DNA from: Endotrypanum monterogeii
Taxonomy: Eukaryota; Euglenozoa; Kinetoplastea; Trypanosomatida; Trypanosomatidae
Assembly (NCBI GenBank): GCA_000333855.2
Contig: CM007318.1
Span: 1,110,047 to 1,155,504 of the forward strand
Reading direction: 5' to 3'
DNA: 45,458 nucleotides
The position numbers and the translations under genes are program-made. Positions 19,733-30,600 of this stretch are shown piece by piece. The notes beneath the pieces were generated by a model that was not told the origin of the DNA, did no database searches, and saw only the letters and a program-made list of their open reading frames with translations. Positions within the stretch are counted from its first letter, which is position 1; every line of letters starts with the position of its first letter.

Positions 19733-21391
19733 ATGCCGCTTAATCGAGAGCTGCTAGCTTCCGTGACGCTGGAGTCTTTCAGCGACTCAGACTGGGTGGA
19801 GGAAGAACACGATAAATTGAACGAAGGCCGCTCTGTGGCCACCGACGGATCCATCCATGGTCCCACCACCGAAACCCTAAAAGTAAAAGAGCAAAACGCG
19901 GCCACCAAAAATGTCATCAGCTGCCTTAAAATCGCATTGGCACGCGGGATCACCAGCATCTCTCTTCCTGAAAAGCAGCGACCATTAATCCCACAAAAAG
20001 ATTTCTTTATCGAATCTACAATGCACTACCGAACATCTCGGACCGGAAAAATAATTGCTTGTTGCGGCCCCAACTCCACTCGCGTGAAGCAACCGCGTTA
20101 TGCGAAGATGAGAGATGCCCGTTCCTTAATGACCAACGGCTCTACTCCGGAAATACGCGGTCCTCGAAGTGCGGCGGCACAGAAAAATTCCGCAATCTCT
20201 GCCTTCTTGAACCCAGATAGCGGTGTCGACCGTGACTACCCGAGCTTCTCCATGCCGAATGCGAATCTCGATTCTGCACTTACAAGAGCGCCCCGCGCTC
20301 ATCTGTCATTTGTGAAGTCGCAGACGATCGGAGACTTCTCTACAGACGACGAGGAGGACGAAGAGGAGGAGGAGGTTCCACCGGTAAACTTTACCTTCAC
20401 AGATTTTTCGCCGATGTGCTATCGACATATTCGTGAGTTCTTCAATGTCGATCCAAAGACGTACTGTGACGTACTACACAACAGCCGCTGGCATAGCATC
20501 CCAACACCCGGCAAGTCCGCAGCACAACTGTTTTTCTGTGGCCGAGACTGGGTGATTAAGACCATGACAGATGAGGAAAGTGATTTCCTGCGCAATATTC
20601 TGCATCGCTACTATTATCATGTGCGCGACAACCCGTTTACGCTTCTCCCCCATTTTGTGGGTCATCACCGTCTTCGTATTGGTGGGCAGACACACAACTT
20701 CATCATCATGCAAAACGTATTTGCCACGACCAACACAATTCACGAAAAGTTCGACTTGAAGGGCAGCACAATTGGCCGCTTTGCCTCTGACGCTGAGAAG
20801 CGCCGAGCGACATTTACGCAAAAAGATCTCGACATCAACAGGCCGATGCATGTCGGTATGGAACGGCGCCTCTTGCTGATTGAACAGATCAAAAAGGACT
20901 GCGAGTTTCTGAAGCGATCCATGATAATGGACTACTCGTTCTTGGTTGGGATTCACGTGTTGCCATCGACGGGTGACTCATTGTTCTCTGATAATAGTGC
21001 CCGAACTCCAGGTTTGCTGACACGCGGCTTGGCGGACTGCACAACGCGTATGTACGCAACACTGAGCTACAATACACTTGGTTATACCACTGGGTGGGAA
21101 CGGAACGAACCTCTTGGAAATGATTCATCAGATATAGAAAACAACGGTGTCAAGTTGGATGGTCGCTGCTTTACAGCCGATCAGGGCGGAATGATGAGCA
21201 ACAAAGTACCAGGACTGCGACAGGAGATTTATTACATCGGTATCATTGACATTTTGCAGGAGTACAACGCACGTAAGCTTGTCGAGAACGCTGTAGTCGG
21301 GGCCATGCATGACCGAAAGCGTATCTCTTGTGTTAATCCGAACGACTACGCAAATCGTTTTATTGCATTCATGTCATCCATTATCGTGTAA
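19733..21391 (+). CDS. Phosphatidylinositol phosphate kinase (PIP4/5-kinase family)
   Basis: A 552-residue lipid kinase expected to phosphorylate a phosphatidylinositol phosphate at the cytosolic face of membranes, producing PI(4,5)P2 or a related lipid. The first 200 or so residues are polar and unassigned and are followed by an acidic run at about 205-215. The kinase domain spans about 220-552. Visible motifs are the ATP-binding Lys in VIKTM (K276), FDLKGSTIGR (340-349, with catalytic-loop-type DLKGS), IMDYSFLVG (398-406, the family's MDYSLL block), IIDILQEY with the metal-binding D506, and the activation-loop block VNPNDYANRF near the C-terminus. The glycine-rich loop reads PGKSAAQLFF (259-268), where PIP5-kinases usually have PGASGSLF, so its second Gly is Ala. 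I cannot decide between PIP5K and PIP4K specificity. The start is the first ATG. Confidence 0.92.
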   Translation: MPLNRELLASVTLESFSDSDWVEEEHDKLNEGRSVATDGSIHGPTTETLKVKEQNAATKNVISCLKIALARGITSISLPEKQRPLIPQKDFFIESTMHYRTSRTGKIIACCGPNSTRVKQPRYAKMRDARSLMTNGSTPEIRGPRSAAAQKNSAISAFLNPDSGVDRDYPSFSMPNANLDSALTRAPRAHLSFVKSQTIGDFSTDDEEDEEEEEVPPVNFTFTDFSPMCYRHIREFFNVDPKTYCDVLHNSRWHSIPTPGKSAAQLFFCGRDWVIKTMTDEESDFLRNILHRYYYHVRDNPFTLLPHFVGHHRLRIGGQTHNFIIMQNVFATTNTIHEKFDLKGSTIGRFASDAEKRRATFTQKDLDINRPMHVGMERRLLLIEQIKKDCEFLKRSMIMDYSFLVGIHVLPSTGDSLFSDNSARTPGLLTRGLADCTTRMYATLSYNTLGYTTGWERNEPLGNDSSDIENNGVKLDGRCFTADQGGMMSNKVPGLRQEIYYIGIIDILQEYNARKLVENAVVGAMHDRKRISCVNPNDYANRFIAFMSSIIV

Positions 21392-22790
21392 GGCACCGTA
21401 CTGCCTGGATGGAGGAATCCCAATGAATTAGATGCAGTGCAAGGGGCGAGCTTCACGATGAAACAACTAATTTTTTTTTATATATCGAGACGTGAGAGGG
21501 ACAGGAGTGATGCTGCAAAGCAAGCACGTTAAAAGTCTCTCTCTTTCCGTACAAATATATCGGCATGTACTTCTCGATGTTGGCATCTGTTGCGAAGCGT
21601 GTCTGAGTTCAGAGCAGATCTGAAACAACTTATGAGCCTTTGCTTTCTGGGGCATGATTTTGTTTTTTTCATGATGTCCACGTCTGAGCAGAAGTCAATA
21701 GGGGCGGGTAGAAGAAAAAAAAGGTTGGCACTTAAACTGTATTGCAATTTATTATTACTACTATTATTTGATTTCTCTTATTCTGAGTGATTCATATACA
21801 TAAGGGATGTTCATACATTTTGTGTGTGTGTGTGTGTCTGTGCTACTACTGCTGCTCAACCGTTTTTTCCCCTCCCTCCGCCCCCCCCCCCCAACCCACG
21901 ACTACCACATGCTTGGCATGATTTTTATTGTGGGCTCATTTTGCGCCCGACGAAACGTGAGTACAAGGAGTCGAAAGACGAAAAAGAAACGAATATAATT
22001 TCATCTTGACTGAGATGAGCATACCTCTTCCCATCCCTCTTTTTCCCTTTGATTGCATTACTGCTTCTCCTCTACGAGTAACATTCGTACTCGAGGAATT
22101 CACTATGCGACGTACACTATGAGCAAGCGGACTCAGGAATAATAAAAACACTGAAGTATTTTTGTGTGTGTTTGTGCGTCAGTGGTGCGCCGTCTTATAG
22201 CCTGTTGTGGGTCGGTGACGCGTCTGAAACGCCCAATCGTCTTAGTTGCTTACACCAATTGTATTATCAACCGAGGAGAAACACGTATCTGTGCTACTTC
22301 TACGTGTTTTAGAGACCCTCTTCAATCGACGATGCACCTTCAGCGCTGACACCTTTTTTTTTCATCATCTCACAACCTTCCCTTCTTTCCCCTCTTGCTC
22401 TCTGACGCCCTCGAGGAATCGCGTCCCCTATCGCATGTCTCATAACGGCCTTTCTTCGCTTCCTCTCCTTGTACTTTTTCTCTCATATTCGATTTCTATG
22501 GTGACGTTGATTCCGTGAATTTGTGGATTTCTGTTGGCGCCGCCTAATTCATTTTTTCTTCTTTCTCGTTCGTGTCTTGATCACAAACGGTGAGCGCTTG
22601 ATGTATTTGCCGATTTTCGTTGAGTACAACCTCCAACCGATACAGTTCAATTTTTTTTTTTTACTTCACAGCACCGCTGTACACTATAGAGTATCCTCCC
22701 AGCACAATTAAATACCGGCCACTGCCCTACCCTACCCTTTCCTTCCCCTTTCTTCTTTTCACCCTTACTTCGTTTATAGACTTGTGAACC
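21392..22790. other. Intergenic region between the PIP kinase and TAC40
   Basis: No gene supported. It contains a TG run (about 21821-21837), a C-rich run at about 21870-21893, several T runs, and two good trans-splice acceptor candidates near its right end. Confidence 0.65.
22649..22671 (+). promoter_or_regulatory. Candidate trans-splice acceptor for TAC40 (upstream site)
   Basis: A run of 12 T followed by ACTTCACAG gives AG at 22670-22671, 120 bp before the ATG. A second candidate is AG at 22778-22779 after a long CT tract (about 22720-22777), which would leave only 11 nt of 5' UTR. Both may be used. Confidence 0.5.
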
Positions 22791-23981
22791 ATGGAGGCCC
22801 CCAAAACACTGGATAACTACCTCTCTCTGGTAGATGACTTCTTCAAAAAAACATTCCGCGAGAATAGCCGCTTCTTCATGGCTCTCAAATCGCGGCAGTA
22901 TTCCGAGTCCATCCTGGGGGTGAATATGTTCTCCAAGGATGCAGCAGCCGTGTCTGCCAGTGCGACGAGCACGACGAGTATGGAGTCGGCGAGTACGTTG
23001 ACAGGCGCAGGGACCACCTCGACAGAGAAACCCTCCACATCCATCAGCAACTTTCTCTCCATCTCTCCTCGGATGTCACTGCGTCGCGACGGTAGCGCGG
23101 AAGGGAAAATGAAAGTGGCATACGAGTTCGCTGTGCCGCGGGTGTGTCGACTACACCAAGCGCTCACTCTCAATAGTCGTGGAGCCGTAACCGTGGCCGG
23201 CAACGTGAAGGACATCCTGGAGGGTCTCACAATCGGTCTACGGGGCTCTGTGAATACCATCATGCCGGCTTCCGAGGACGTCACTTCATGTCACATTCAC
23301 TATCAACGCGGCGATAAGTACTCGTCCCTCGGATACCAGCGCAATGGGCTTGGAAGTAGTGATCTTTTGTTGGATTGTGGCATCACGTTTTTCAACCTCC
23401 TCCTCGGCGCTGGGTTCGAGCGGCGACAGCTGTCATTCTTGGAGGAAGGAGAAGGATCTACCCAGGTCGATGTCATGTACGTCGGTGCAGGATTCACTGG
23501 AGTGAATTGGTCCATCGCTGCAAAAATGATCCGTTCAAATGATGCCTGGTCGAGCGCTCGCATGGCGATACTGCAGCGCCTGTCGTCAACTACCGCAGTT
23601 GCGTGTCAGTACAACTTTGACCTAGTGGAGGCAGTCGCAAAGGTGTCGCTAGGTTTTACCCAAGGGATCCAGCTGCGCGTACCTACACTGATACATCCCA
23701 AAAACACCGCTCCAGTCGTGGCAAGCAACTCTGTTGGTACGTCTTCCCCATCCTCAGGCCCGCAAATACCAGGAATGACATTGCCAATTATCCCCACATG
23801 GGGCACCCCTGTACCCTTGGTAGTAGCAGCGAAAGCTGAGAGCGACGGCAATTGCTCAGCAACGCTGCGTGGACTCTTCAGCGACACCATCCGCTGGGGC
23901 GTGGTGGCGCAAAGGAATATGTTAGACGACACCGCAAAGATCAAGTATGGACTGACGATTTCAATGGAGTACGATTCGTAA
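22791..23981 (+). CDS. TAC40: TAC40-like mitochondrial outer-membrane beta-barrel protein (VDAC/porin superfamily)
   Basis: A 396-residue protein without hydrophobic helices but with the alternating pattern of a 19-strand porin-type barrel. It starts with a VDAC-like amphipathic helix (LDNYLSLVDDFFKKTF, about 7-22). It ends with a good mitochondrial beta-signal, KYGLTISMEY (385-394), which directs insertion by the SAM complex. Two Ser/Thr-rich stretches (about 50-90 and 305-330) could be loops. In T. brucei, TAC40 is part of the tripartite attachment complex that links kinetoplast DNA to the flagellar basal body; it belongs to the VDAC family but acts in mitochondrial genome inheritance, not transport. 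As I recall it, the T. brucei gene also lies beside a PIP kinase gene and RRP6, as here. VDAC itself is shorter (about 280 residues), which argues against plain VDAC. Identity rests mainly on fold features, length and synteny. Confidence 0.75.
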   Translation: MEAPKTLDNYLSLVDDFFKKTFRENSRFFMALKSRQYSESILGVNMFSKDAAAVSASATSTTSMESASTLTGAGTTSTEKPSTSISNFLSISPRMSLRRDGSAEGKMKVAYEFAVPRVCRLHQALTLNSRGAVTVAGNVKDILEGLTIGLRGSVNTIMPASEDVTSCHIHYQRGDKYSSLGYQRNGLGSSDLLLDCGITFFNLLLGAGFERRQLSFLEEGEGSTQVDVMYVGAGFTGVNWSIAAKMIRSNDAWSSARMAILQRLSSTTAVACQYNFDLVEAVAKVSLGFTQGIQLRVPTLIHPKNTAPVVASNSVGTSSPSSGPQIPGMTLPIIPTWGTPVPLVVAAKAESDGNCSATLRGLFSDTIRWGVVAQRNMLDDTAKIKYGLTISMEYDS

Positions 23982-25009
23982 CAGAGGACGAAGGAAGAAG
24001 AATTCCCACCTACCCACTCCCCGCCCCCCCCCCCAAAAAAAAAAGAAGTAAAACACACATTTTATACCAGTCATCACCTCCCTCTCTCACCCCATCAGCG
24101 TGCGCATCGAGTAACGACGCTCGCACGCACATAGAAGTATTTCCTGCAAAGTTGGGGATATGGTTTGTCTCTGTTACTCGTATCCATGCCTTTGACCCCC
24201 AAGCATAGCAGAGAGCTCGAGAAACCAGCAGGCACGCCGTGCTCAAACTCATACAGCTCACCAGAGGAGAAAAGAGAGCAAGGTTTCTTCTTCATTTTTA
24301 TTTCGCTTTGAAAGCGGGAGTGGGACGGCAGTGCCTGCACTGCTGTGATACCTTTAGCCTCCGCTCAGTCACGAAGCATCTTGCTTTGTTTCGTCCAGGG
24401 CACTGGCGTAGTCTCGCACCAGAGTTTTGCTCTTTGTGGTGCAGCGCACTTCACAATAAAGACCCTCATAGTGCTCAGCTCCCCCGCCCCACCTCCTCTA
24501 CCCCTCCCTCCTCCCGGCAGACGAAGCCCTGACACACAAGGAGTGTGTGGATAAAACACTGACAATGAACGCTTTACACGCGTATTTCCGCAGAGAATTG
24601 CTCCTTCTTCAGTTTCACTATGGTCATCTAACAAATATGCGGCTTTCACCACCACGCAGAGGGGCATTAGGGAAGCGAACATACACCGCCTCACCGAGGT
24701 GCACGCCGACTTCCTACATCAATAGGGGCTGACTCGGGATGTTTTTTTTTCCCCTAGGTCCTCGGCAACTTGTGAGGAAAAACTTGTAGCTACCTCTGAG
24801 CTCAACTGCTTTGGTGTGTTTCAACGAAGTGGGTCGATCAGCATTCGGTCCCCTGCTACTGTGGCGCGGTGACACAGTTCTCATTCTCATCATGTTCGAA
24901 ACATGATGGACGCAGACAGCGACGAAACAACGGCAACATGGCGATATCCAGGTTCTTCCCCTTTTCACTTTCTCGTAGCCTCTCATCCTGAGCACGGTGG
25001 GGAATACCC

Positions 25010-25422
25010 CCTTCCCTGTCCTGGTATCCGCGTAGCTCTGCTACAAGCTCCAGGGACCACCCGTGTGAGTCTCGGCGGGTGCGCGAGTGCGGTGGACGCT
25101 GTGCATGCTGCGTGCTGCCAGGTGGAATTGCGGGACGAGGGGGAAGGCGACAGCCGAGTCGAACGACGGAGACTCCTACGTCCGAACGCGTGCAGGGCTG
25201 CGGGAGGCGAGGATGGAGTCAACCAACAGCGCAGCGGCTGCGTCCAGAGTCATTCATCGCGCTTTGCCGATGCTGGCGAGCTGCGTCCTTGCGCCTACCC
25301 CGCGCACCGGTGCGAGTGCACGTGCCCCTCTCTAGCTGTCCTCGCTGCAGAGGCGCGGCACTGTCGCACAGCTGTCGTGGCCGGCCCTGAGTTTGTGCGA
25401 GGCTGCGTGCGTGGTGCGGCTT
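25010..25422 (+). repeat. 413-bp dispersed direct repeat, copy 2, truncated by the gap
   Basis: Identical to 7147-7559. The match stops exactly where the run of N begins, so its true right end is unknown. The left boundary is sharp: 25009 and upstream are unrelated to the sequence left of 7147. Confidence 0.9.
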
Positions 25423-25522
25423 NNNNNNNNNNNNNNNNNNNNNNNNNNNNNNNNNNNNNNNNNNNNNNNNNNNNNNNNNNNNNNNNNNNNNNNNNNNNNN
25501 NNNNNNNNNNNNNNNNNNNNNN
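25423..25522. other. Assembly gap of exactly 100 N
   Basis: One hundred N is the customary placeholder for a gap of unknown size, so the true distance across it is not known. The gap starts exactly at the end of the identical repeat, which points to a repeat-induced break in the assembly. Confidence 0.97.
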
Positions 25523-26402
25523 TTTTTGTACTCCCTCCCCCACCCCGGTCATCCGTGCTCCCTTCCCTCCCCACCCCAGCCATTGGTCTTATTTTGATGG
25601 CGAGAGCGAGCAGGGGGGGAGGGCAGGAACACACACGAATGAGCGTGCGCCATCACAGGACACAGATGCCTACGGCGTCTCGAAGTCAGAGCACCCGGTC
25701 GTTACCGATTTCGGCGGCCACGTTCTGTTTGGCATCGTGTGGGAGCTCCCCGTGGTCGAGAGCGTCTTTTCAATATTCACATCGCGGTCGAAGGGGGCCC
25801 AGGGTGTGTGTGTGTGTGTGCTTAGATTCGCGAGTCGGCCATTCTTGCGAAAACTGCACTCCCACACCCCTTTGCACGATGCCGTGTCCCTCGAGGACGG
25901 ACCCGAAGAGGTGGGCAATGATGCATGGCTCTGGACCCTTATCGCGCACATCTTAACTCAGCAAGGAGAGTGGGGAGAAAAGGGAGCAAGAAATCTTATT
26001 TCTGCCTTAGGGAAAGAGAGATTTTTTACTTGGGAAAGTGTTCCATGAATTATATATCCGAGGGTATATCTCTGTAGTGGCGTGCTTGAGGAAGTAAATA
26101 TGTCTTTATCGCGCTGAGAACGTACACTTCTTTTGTTTGCAGCGCGCCCGTCGAGAGAGTGTAGGATTCCGAGAAAAAAATTGTATCTTTTGCGGAGTCT
26201 CTTTTTTTTCCCTCTCTCGATAATGTTTTTTTTTGTTTTCTGTGTATTGCTTTTCCGTCCTCTCGTCGATGTGTCTGCTTGTCTGTCTGTGTTGTTGTGA
26301 GTATGCGTGTGTGTGTGTGTGCCTTTCGTCTGCGGTCAGAGTTTTTTATATAGAAACATAAACCTTCCTCCGACACATGCGCATGCAACAAAAAACCTGT
26401 AA

Positions 26403-26424
26403 ATATATATATATATATATATAT
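26403..26424. repeat. AT dinucleotide microsatellite
   Basis: Eleven AT units in the spacer between TAC40 and the PPR/PIN gene. Confidence 0.95.
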
Positions 26425-26942
26425 GTAAAAGTTTGTGCCTCTCGATGTCTTTGTGTGCGCAAGTGTGGAACTATATTCGTGGCGTACTTTGACGGCATGA
26501 CTTTGGTGACTCTGATATCCTTTTTTTTTCTTATTATTACGCCAGGGTAGTCCAAACAAAATCAAGTTCTGAATATCTTTATAGAGAGCTTTCCTCACAT
26601 ACTTTCTCTCGCGTACTTGGGTTTTCTCTAGCCCCCCCCCCCCTCCCGCCCCCTTCTGCGCCTTCAACCCCCCTTTTCCCCCATTTGTCTAGCCCGGTCG
26701 CTTATCTGTGTCGCCCAGTTGGGGCTTTTCGCAGCTCTGGAAAAAAAGAGTCGAGTGCGCAAGTGTGTGTACTTGAGAATGGTCTACTCAATCCCTCGCA
26801 TCTACTCGCATGTTGACCGTCTCTCTTTTTGTGTTGTCGTTTTTGTTCATATGTGTGTGCTTGTAGCTCTGTGTCGTGTCGATTTTTTCACAACGCTCTA
26901 CATAAGGTCTGTCATCAAGGGAAACATATATACATACATGCG

Positions 26943-26961
26943 TATATATATATATATATAT
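26943..26961. repeat. TA dinucleotide microsatellite
   Basis: A TA run followed by TG-rich sequence, in the same spacer. Confidence 0.95.
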
Positions 26962-27030
26962 GTCTGTGTATATGTTTGTTGGATACATAGCGCTCACAGG
27001 TATGTCGTCTTTTCTAGACAGGGTATAAAA

Positions 27031-27056
27031 ACCCACGGAACTTTATTCCGTTGGGT
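27031..27056. other. Imperfect hairpin, 10-bp stem with one bulge
   Basis: ACCCACGGAA (27031-27040) pairs with TTCCGTTGGGT (27046-27056), apart from one extra T, around a 5-nt loop. It is in non-coding sequence about 580 bp upstream of the PPR/PIN gene. No known family is recognised. Confidence 0.6.
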
Positions 27057-27554
27057 GGAGGCCTCTGCGGTCCAGAAGAGGATATGGAGGAGGCTGGAGA
27101 TGTCTAGAGGACCAAGCAATCGATTGGAATCAGGAAGTCATGCAGGAAAGAGGGTAGGCGTGGGGTCTTCAGACACGGTTTCCGAATGTCATGCACCCAT
27201 GTCTCTATGTGCATCCTTGGTGCGTCCCTGGCAATTGAATCTCCGCATGAACACACATACGCCACCAATACACGTGTTCTTTTCTCCTTTAGTTCGCAGA
27301 AGTCCCCCAATTATGCACATCATGTCTCTGTGAGTGTATTTATGAAGCTGCTGACTCTGCTTTCTCACCTTTTCCCCCTACAATCGCTACTCGCTCTCTC
27401 GCCTCACCCTGGAATATTTTCTTATCTTTGGCCCCCTTCAGAGGGGGGACATCAACACACGCGCCTTGAGCCACCAAAAAAAAAAAAGTGAAAGCGAATC
27501 GAGCGGGTGTTGAGAAACGCTCATCTACATCTTTGAGGATTTCTTCTGTGCAGG

Positions 27555-27583
27555 CCGCTTTTTGCTCACCATTTTCACCACAG
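27555..27583 (+). promoter_or_regulatory. Candidate trans-splice acceptor for the PPR/PIN gene
   Basis: A pyrimidine-rich stretch ending in CACCACAG gives AG at 27582-27583, 55 bp before the ATG at 27639. A C-rich run follows within the presumed 5' UTR. Confidence 0.5.
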
Positions 27584-27638
27584 CCCCCCTCCCTCCCTCC
27601 CCCCCCCCCACCCGCCTTCACCTATCCGAGGGCACCCG

Positions 27639-30600
27639 ATGTGGGGTGGAGTGAAAAAGCGTACCCACTACGGCGATGTGTTCAAGCGTTGGAGTGCATC
27701 TCAGGGGCTGGAGACCCTCCGGTCATCGTTATACAGGGAGCCGCGCCCATGGTACATAGCGCACACACTGCACCAGGCAAATCACTTGCTGCAAGATCAT
27801 CACTGCGCACGCCTGCTTGCATGGAGTACGTCTATCGTGGCACTTCGGCCAAGTCTAACTGGGAAACAAGAAGCGTATCGATACACGCAAGAGATGTTCA
27901 GTGTTTTCGTCCGGCATCATAAAGTAGGTCAGCAAAGTTTAAACGAGTACATGCGCCTCTGCGCAGTAGGAAGAGATCTGAGCTCAGCATTCGACTGGTT
28001 TAAGTATTGGCAAGAAGCTCAACGGGAGGCACATGATGAACTGAGTTTGCTAAGTTGGTTACTTCAGGTTGCATCTCTTTCTCCGAACGACGAGCGTGTC
28101 GAGGACATGGCGTTGACAGTGCTGGAGCTTTACAAGCAACGCTTTGCAGTTCCCCCAGAGACCACCACAATGGATAGCAACAAGGCATCAGCGAACCCAG
28201 TGGCAGCACCAACAGCACCCTCTTCCTCCCCCTCCGCGCCGCTGCAGTGTGTTCAGTTCACCCCACACGTTGGGGAAGCTCAATTGCGGCGCTTTTTATG
28301 TCTTCTCAAGAAACTCACGCCGCGAATTGAGGCGAACGCGCAACTCCGCGAGTTTTTGGCGACCGTGCCCATCTCTGCGACGGAGGCTGCCGCCGAATGT
28401 GCTAAAGTCGGGTGGCCTACGGAGAGCTCGCATCGCCTCTTTCCACAGCTAGAGCAGTGCGTTCGGCAGTGCTCCGGAGGCGACTGGCCTGGCTGTAGTG
28501 GTAATGCCCCTGAAGAAGAGGACCCTGCAGTGGGTCGCCTTCTTCCACGACTGCGGGATTCGCTTCTACACCCCTCCATTCAGGCAAAGCTAGAAGAAAA
28601 TGCCGCGCAGCACAACGTTGCGGAAGTAGTGGCTCTCGTTGATCAATACGAGGAAAGCATCCGGTACGAGCGCGAGGGCGCCGGTGGTGACCGTGCAGCA
28701 GCGGGGCGCGGGCGCTCTAGAGGAGAGGAACTCTGGCGGATGTACGACGACCCAACATCGATAGCGTTCCGTCGAAGGCTTGTCGAGCGAGGCGGTGTAA
28801 CGCCTGAGCTGTACCACTATCTTATTACTGCAATGGCAACTACTCAACCATCCGCCGCCTTGCGCACACTTAAACGAATGGAGGACGCGCAGCTGCGCCC
28901 GCTGGACGTGACCCGCGCGGTTGCTCTGGTGGCTGCCCAAGACTCACCGGAGGAGCGTCGCCGACTGTTCAAAGGGCAGCTGGATGAAATGTTTGTACGC
29001 ACTCGCCTCGACGCGGAGCACGATACTCTAAAGATAGTGGAGGCCTACTGGAAATACGACTACGTGGAGTTTTTCCACTACCGTAATGCGCTCGAGAAGA
29101 AGGAGTTCTACGCGTTTCTTCTTCATCAGCTGGGACCCCAGTCGCTGCAGCAGCTTCTTCTGGATACTCGTACATCTGGCCCAGCAGTGATGCCGGAGGA
29201 CCTGATATTACTTGACGAGGATCTCTTGTTGGCGTCGCGTCACTACTTTCGGGCCCAAGTTGGGCGAAGCGCAGTTCAAGGTGCTCTTAATGAAATTAGC
29301 ACTCACATGCCAAAGCTCGACATAGGACTTGTTGGAACGTTGCCGCACTTCGCTGACTACTGCTTGGACGCCAACGACAGCATCGCCAACAGCGAGGCCG
29401 CGCTTCAGAACCTGATTCAGCCGTATGACACGATCTACGTACTAGACACATCGTTTGTCGAGACCTCCGAAGCGTTTCTCGCCGTGGGGTCGACTTCGTC
29501 ATCGCTGGTGCTTATCCCGTATCTTTGCCTATCGCAGCTCGCGGAGTCTGTTGCCAATGCCGACCGCTTCGTTACGTTCGACGCGGCGCTGCAGCAATTG
29601 ACACGCACAGAACCTTTTCTGGCCTCGCAACGGCTTCGCGGCCTCTTCGCCATGGTCTCCAGCTCTTCTTCTTCACCGCAGGAAAAGTCGGGGAGGCGCG
29701 CACGCGTCTTGCACTTCACAGAGTGCATCTGCGCGAATCAAGTCGATCCACAGTTGCTGAACACCCTTGGTCTATCTCCGTCCTCGAGCGACAACGACCA
29801 GCTGCTTCTTATCCTCGCAATGCTGAGCTCTCTCAAGGCGCTAGAAGCGCGCCTCGTGCTGTGCACCGACGACGCCCAACTTGTGAAACAACTCGAGACC
29901 TTCAGCAGCTCCTCACTTTTCAGATCGGCGGTGGAGGTGATGAGTACAACGCCACCTGATAACCTTGATCTGGATCGAGATCTTGTGAACGACAACCCTG
30001 TACTGAGGGGGGCTGAGGAATGGAACTCGTCCAAGACCTTTGAACCTCGTCTGCACGTCGCCGTTGATGCAAATGCAGTGAAGGAAAATAACAAAATATT
30101 CCCTGAAATTCAAGAGCAAGTGGTCGCTAATACGCACGCCATGGGCAGAGACACAGCAACATTCTCTCAAGGAGAGGCGCCGGCGAGTGCGGAATCTGGG
30201 ACACCTTTGTATGTGCCGACAGGTGCACCGATCACCTTGAGTGACAACATGAACTCCCCATGGTTATCTCTTCTTGTAGAAGAAGAGGAAGCAATGAGAG
30301 CCGGGACGACTGCGCCTCTCCCTTCCCCACAGGCGGCCCCCATCACGGTCAGCGCACCGCCCCCCTCGTCGGACGTCGCACCCGAAGATCAAGAACTTCG
30401 CGCGAACTTGATGGACCTTTATGAGACGCCTCTCGACGTTGTCCCAATTGGTGTACGGATGGAGGAAGCCTCATCTCTTGGATCTGTCTTTAGGGAGTTC
30501 GACTCACTGGAGCCGGAGGAGCGAGAGCAACGCGCGGCTGATCGAGCCGCAGCGCGCTCGTCTCTGTCCCTGGAGGAAAAGACATCGAAGAAACGCGGCC

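Larger units (their letters stand above)
23982..27638. other. 3.6-kb region without an intact gene, containing an assembly gap
   Basis: No intact gene supported. It has a C run and A run directly after the TAC40 stop, copy 2 of the 413-bp repeat (25010-25422), a 100-N gap (25423-25522), an open + strand frame from the gap to 26048, TG and TA microsatellites at about 25804-25821, 26305-26321, 26403-26424 and 26943-26961, and an imperfect hairpin at 27031-27056. A gene could be hidden in or truncated by the gap. Confidence 0.6.

Noticed and set aside
24903..26048. Open frame of 381 codons spanning the N gap
   Set aside because: It crosses 100 N of unknown true length and includes the dispersed repeat, so continuity is artificial. 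Only the part after the gap is kept as a weak finding.
26050..26667. Minus-strand open frame of 205 codons
   Set aside because: Lys/Thr/His-rich translation of poly-T and TA/TG repeats; not a gene.
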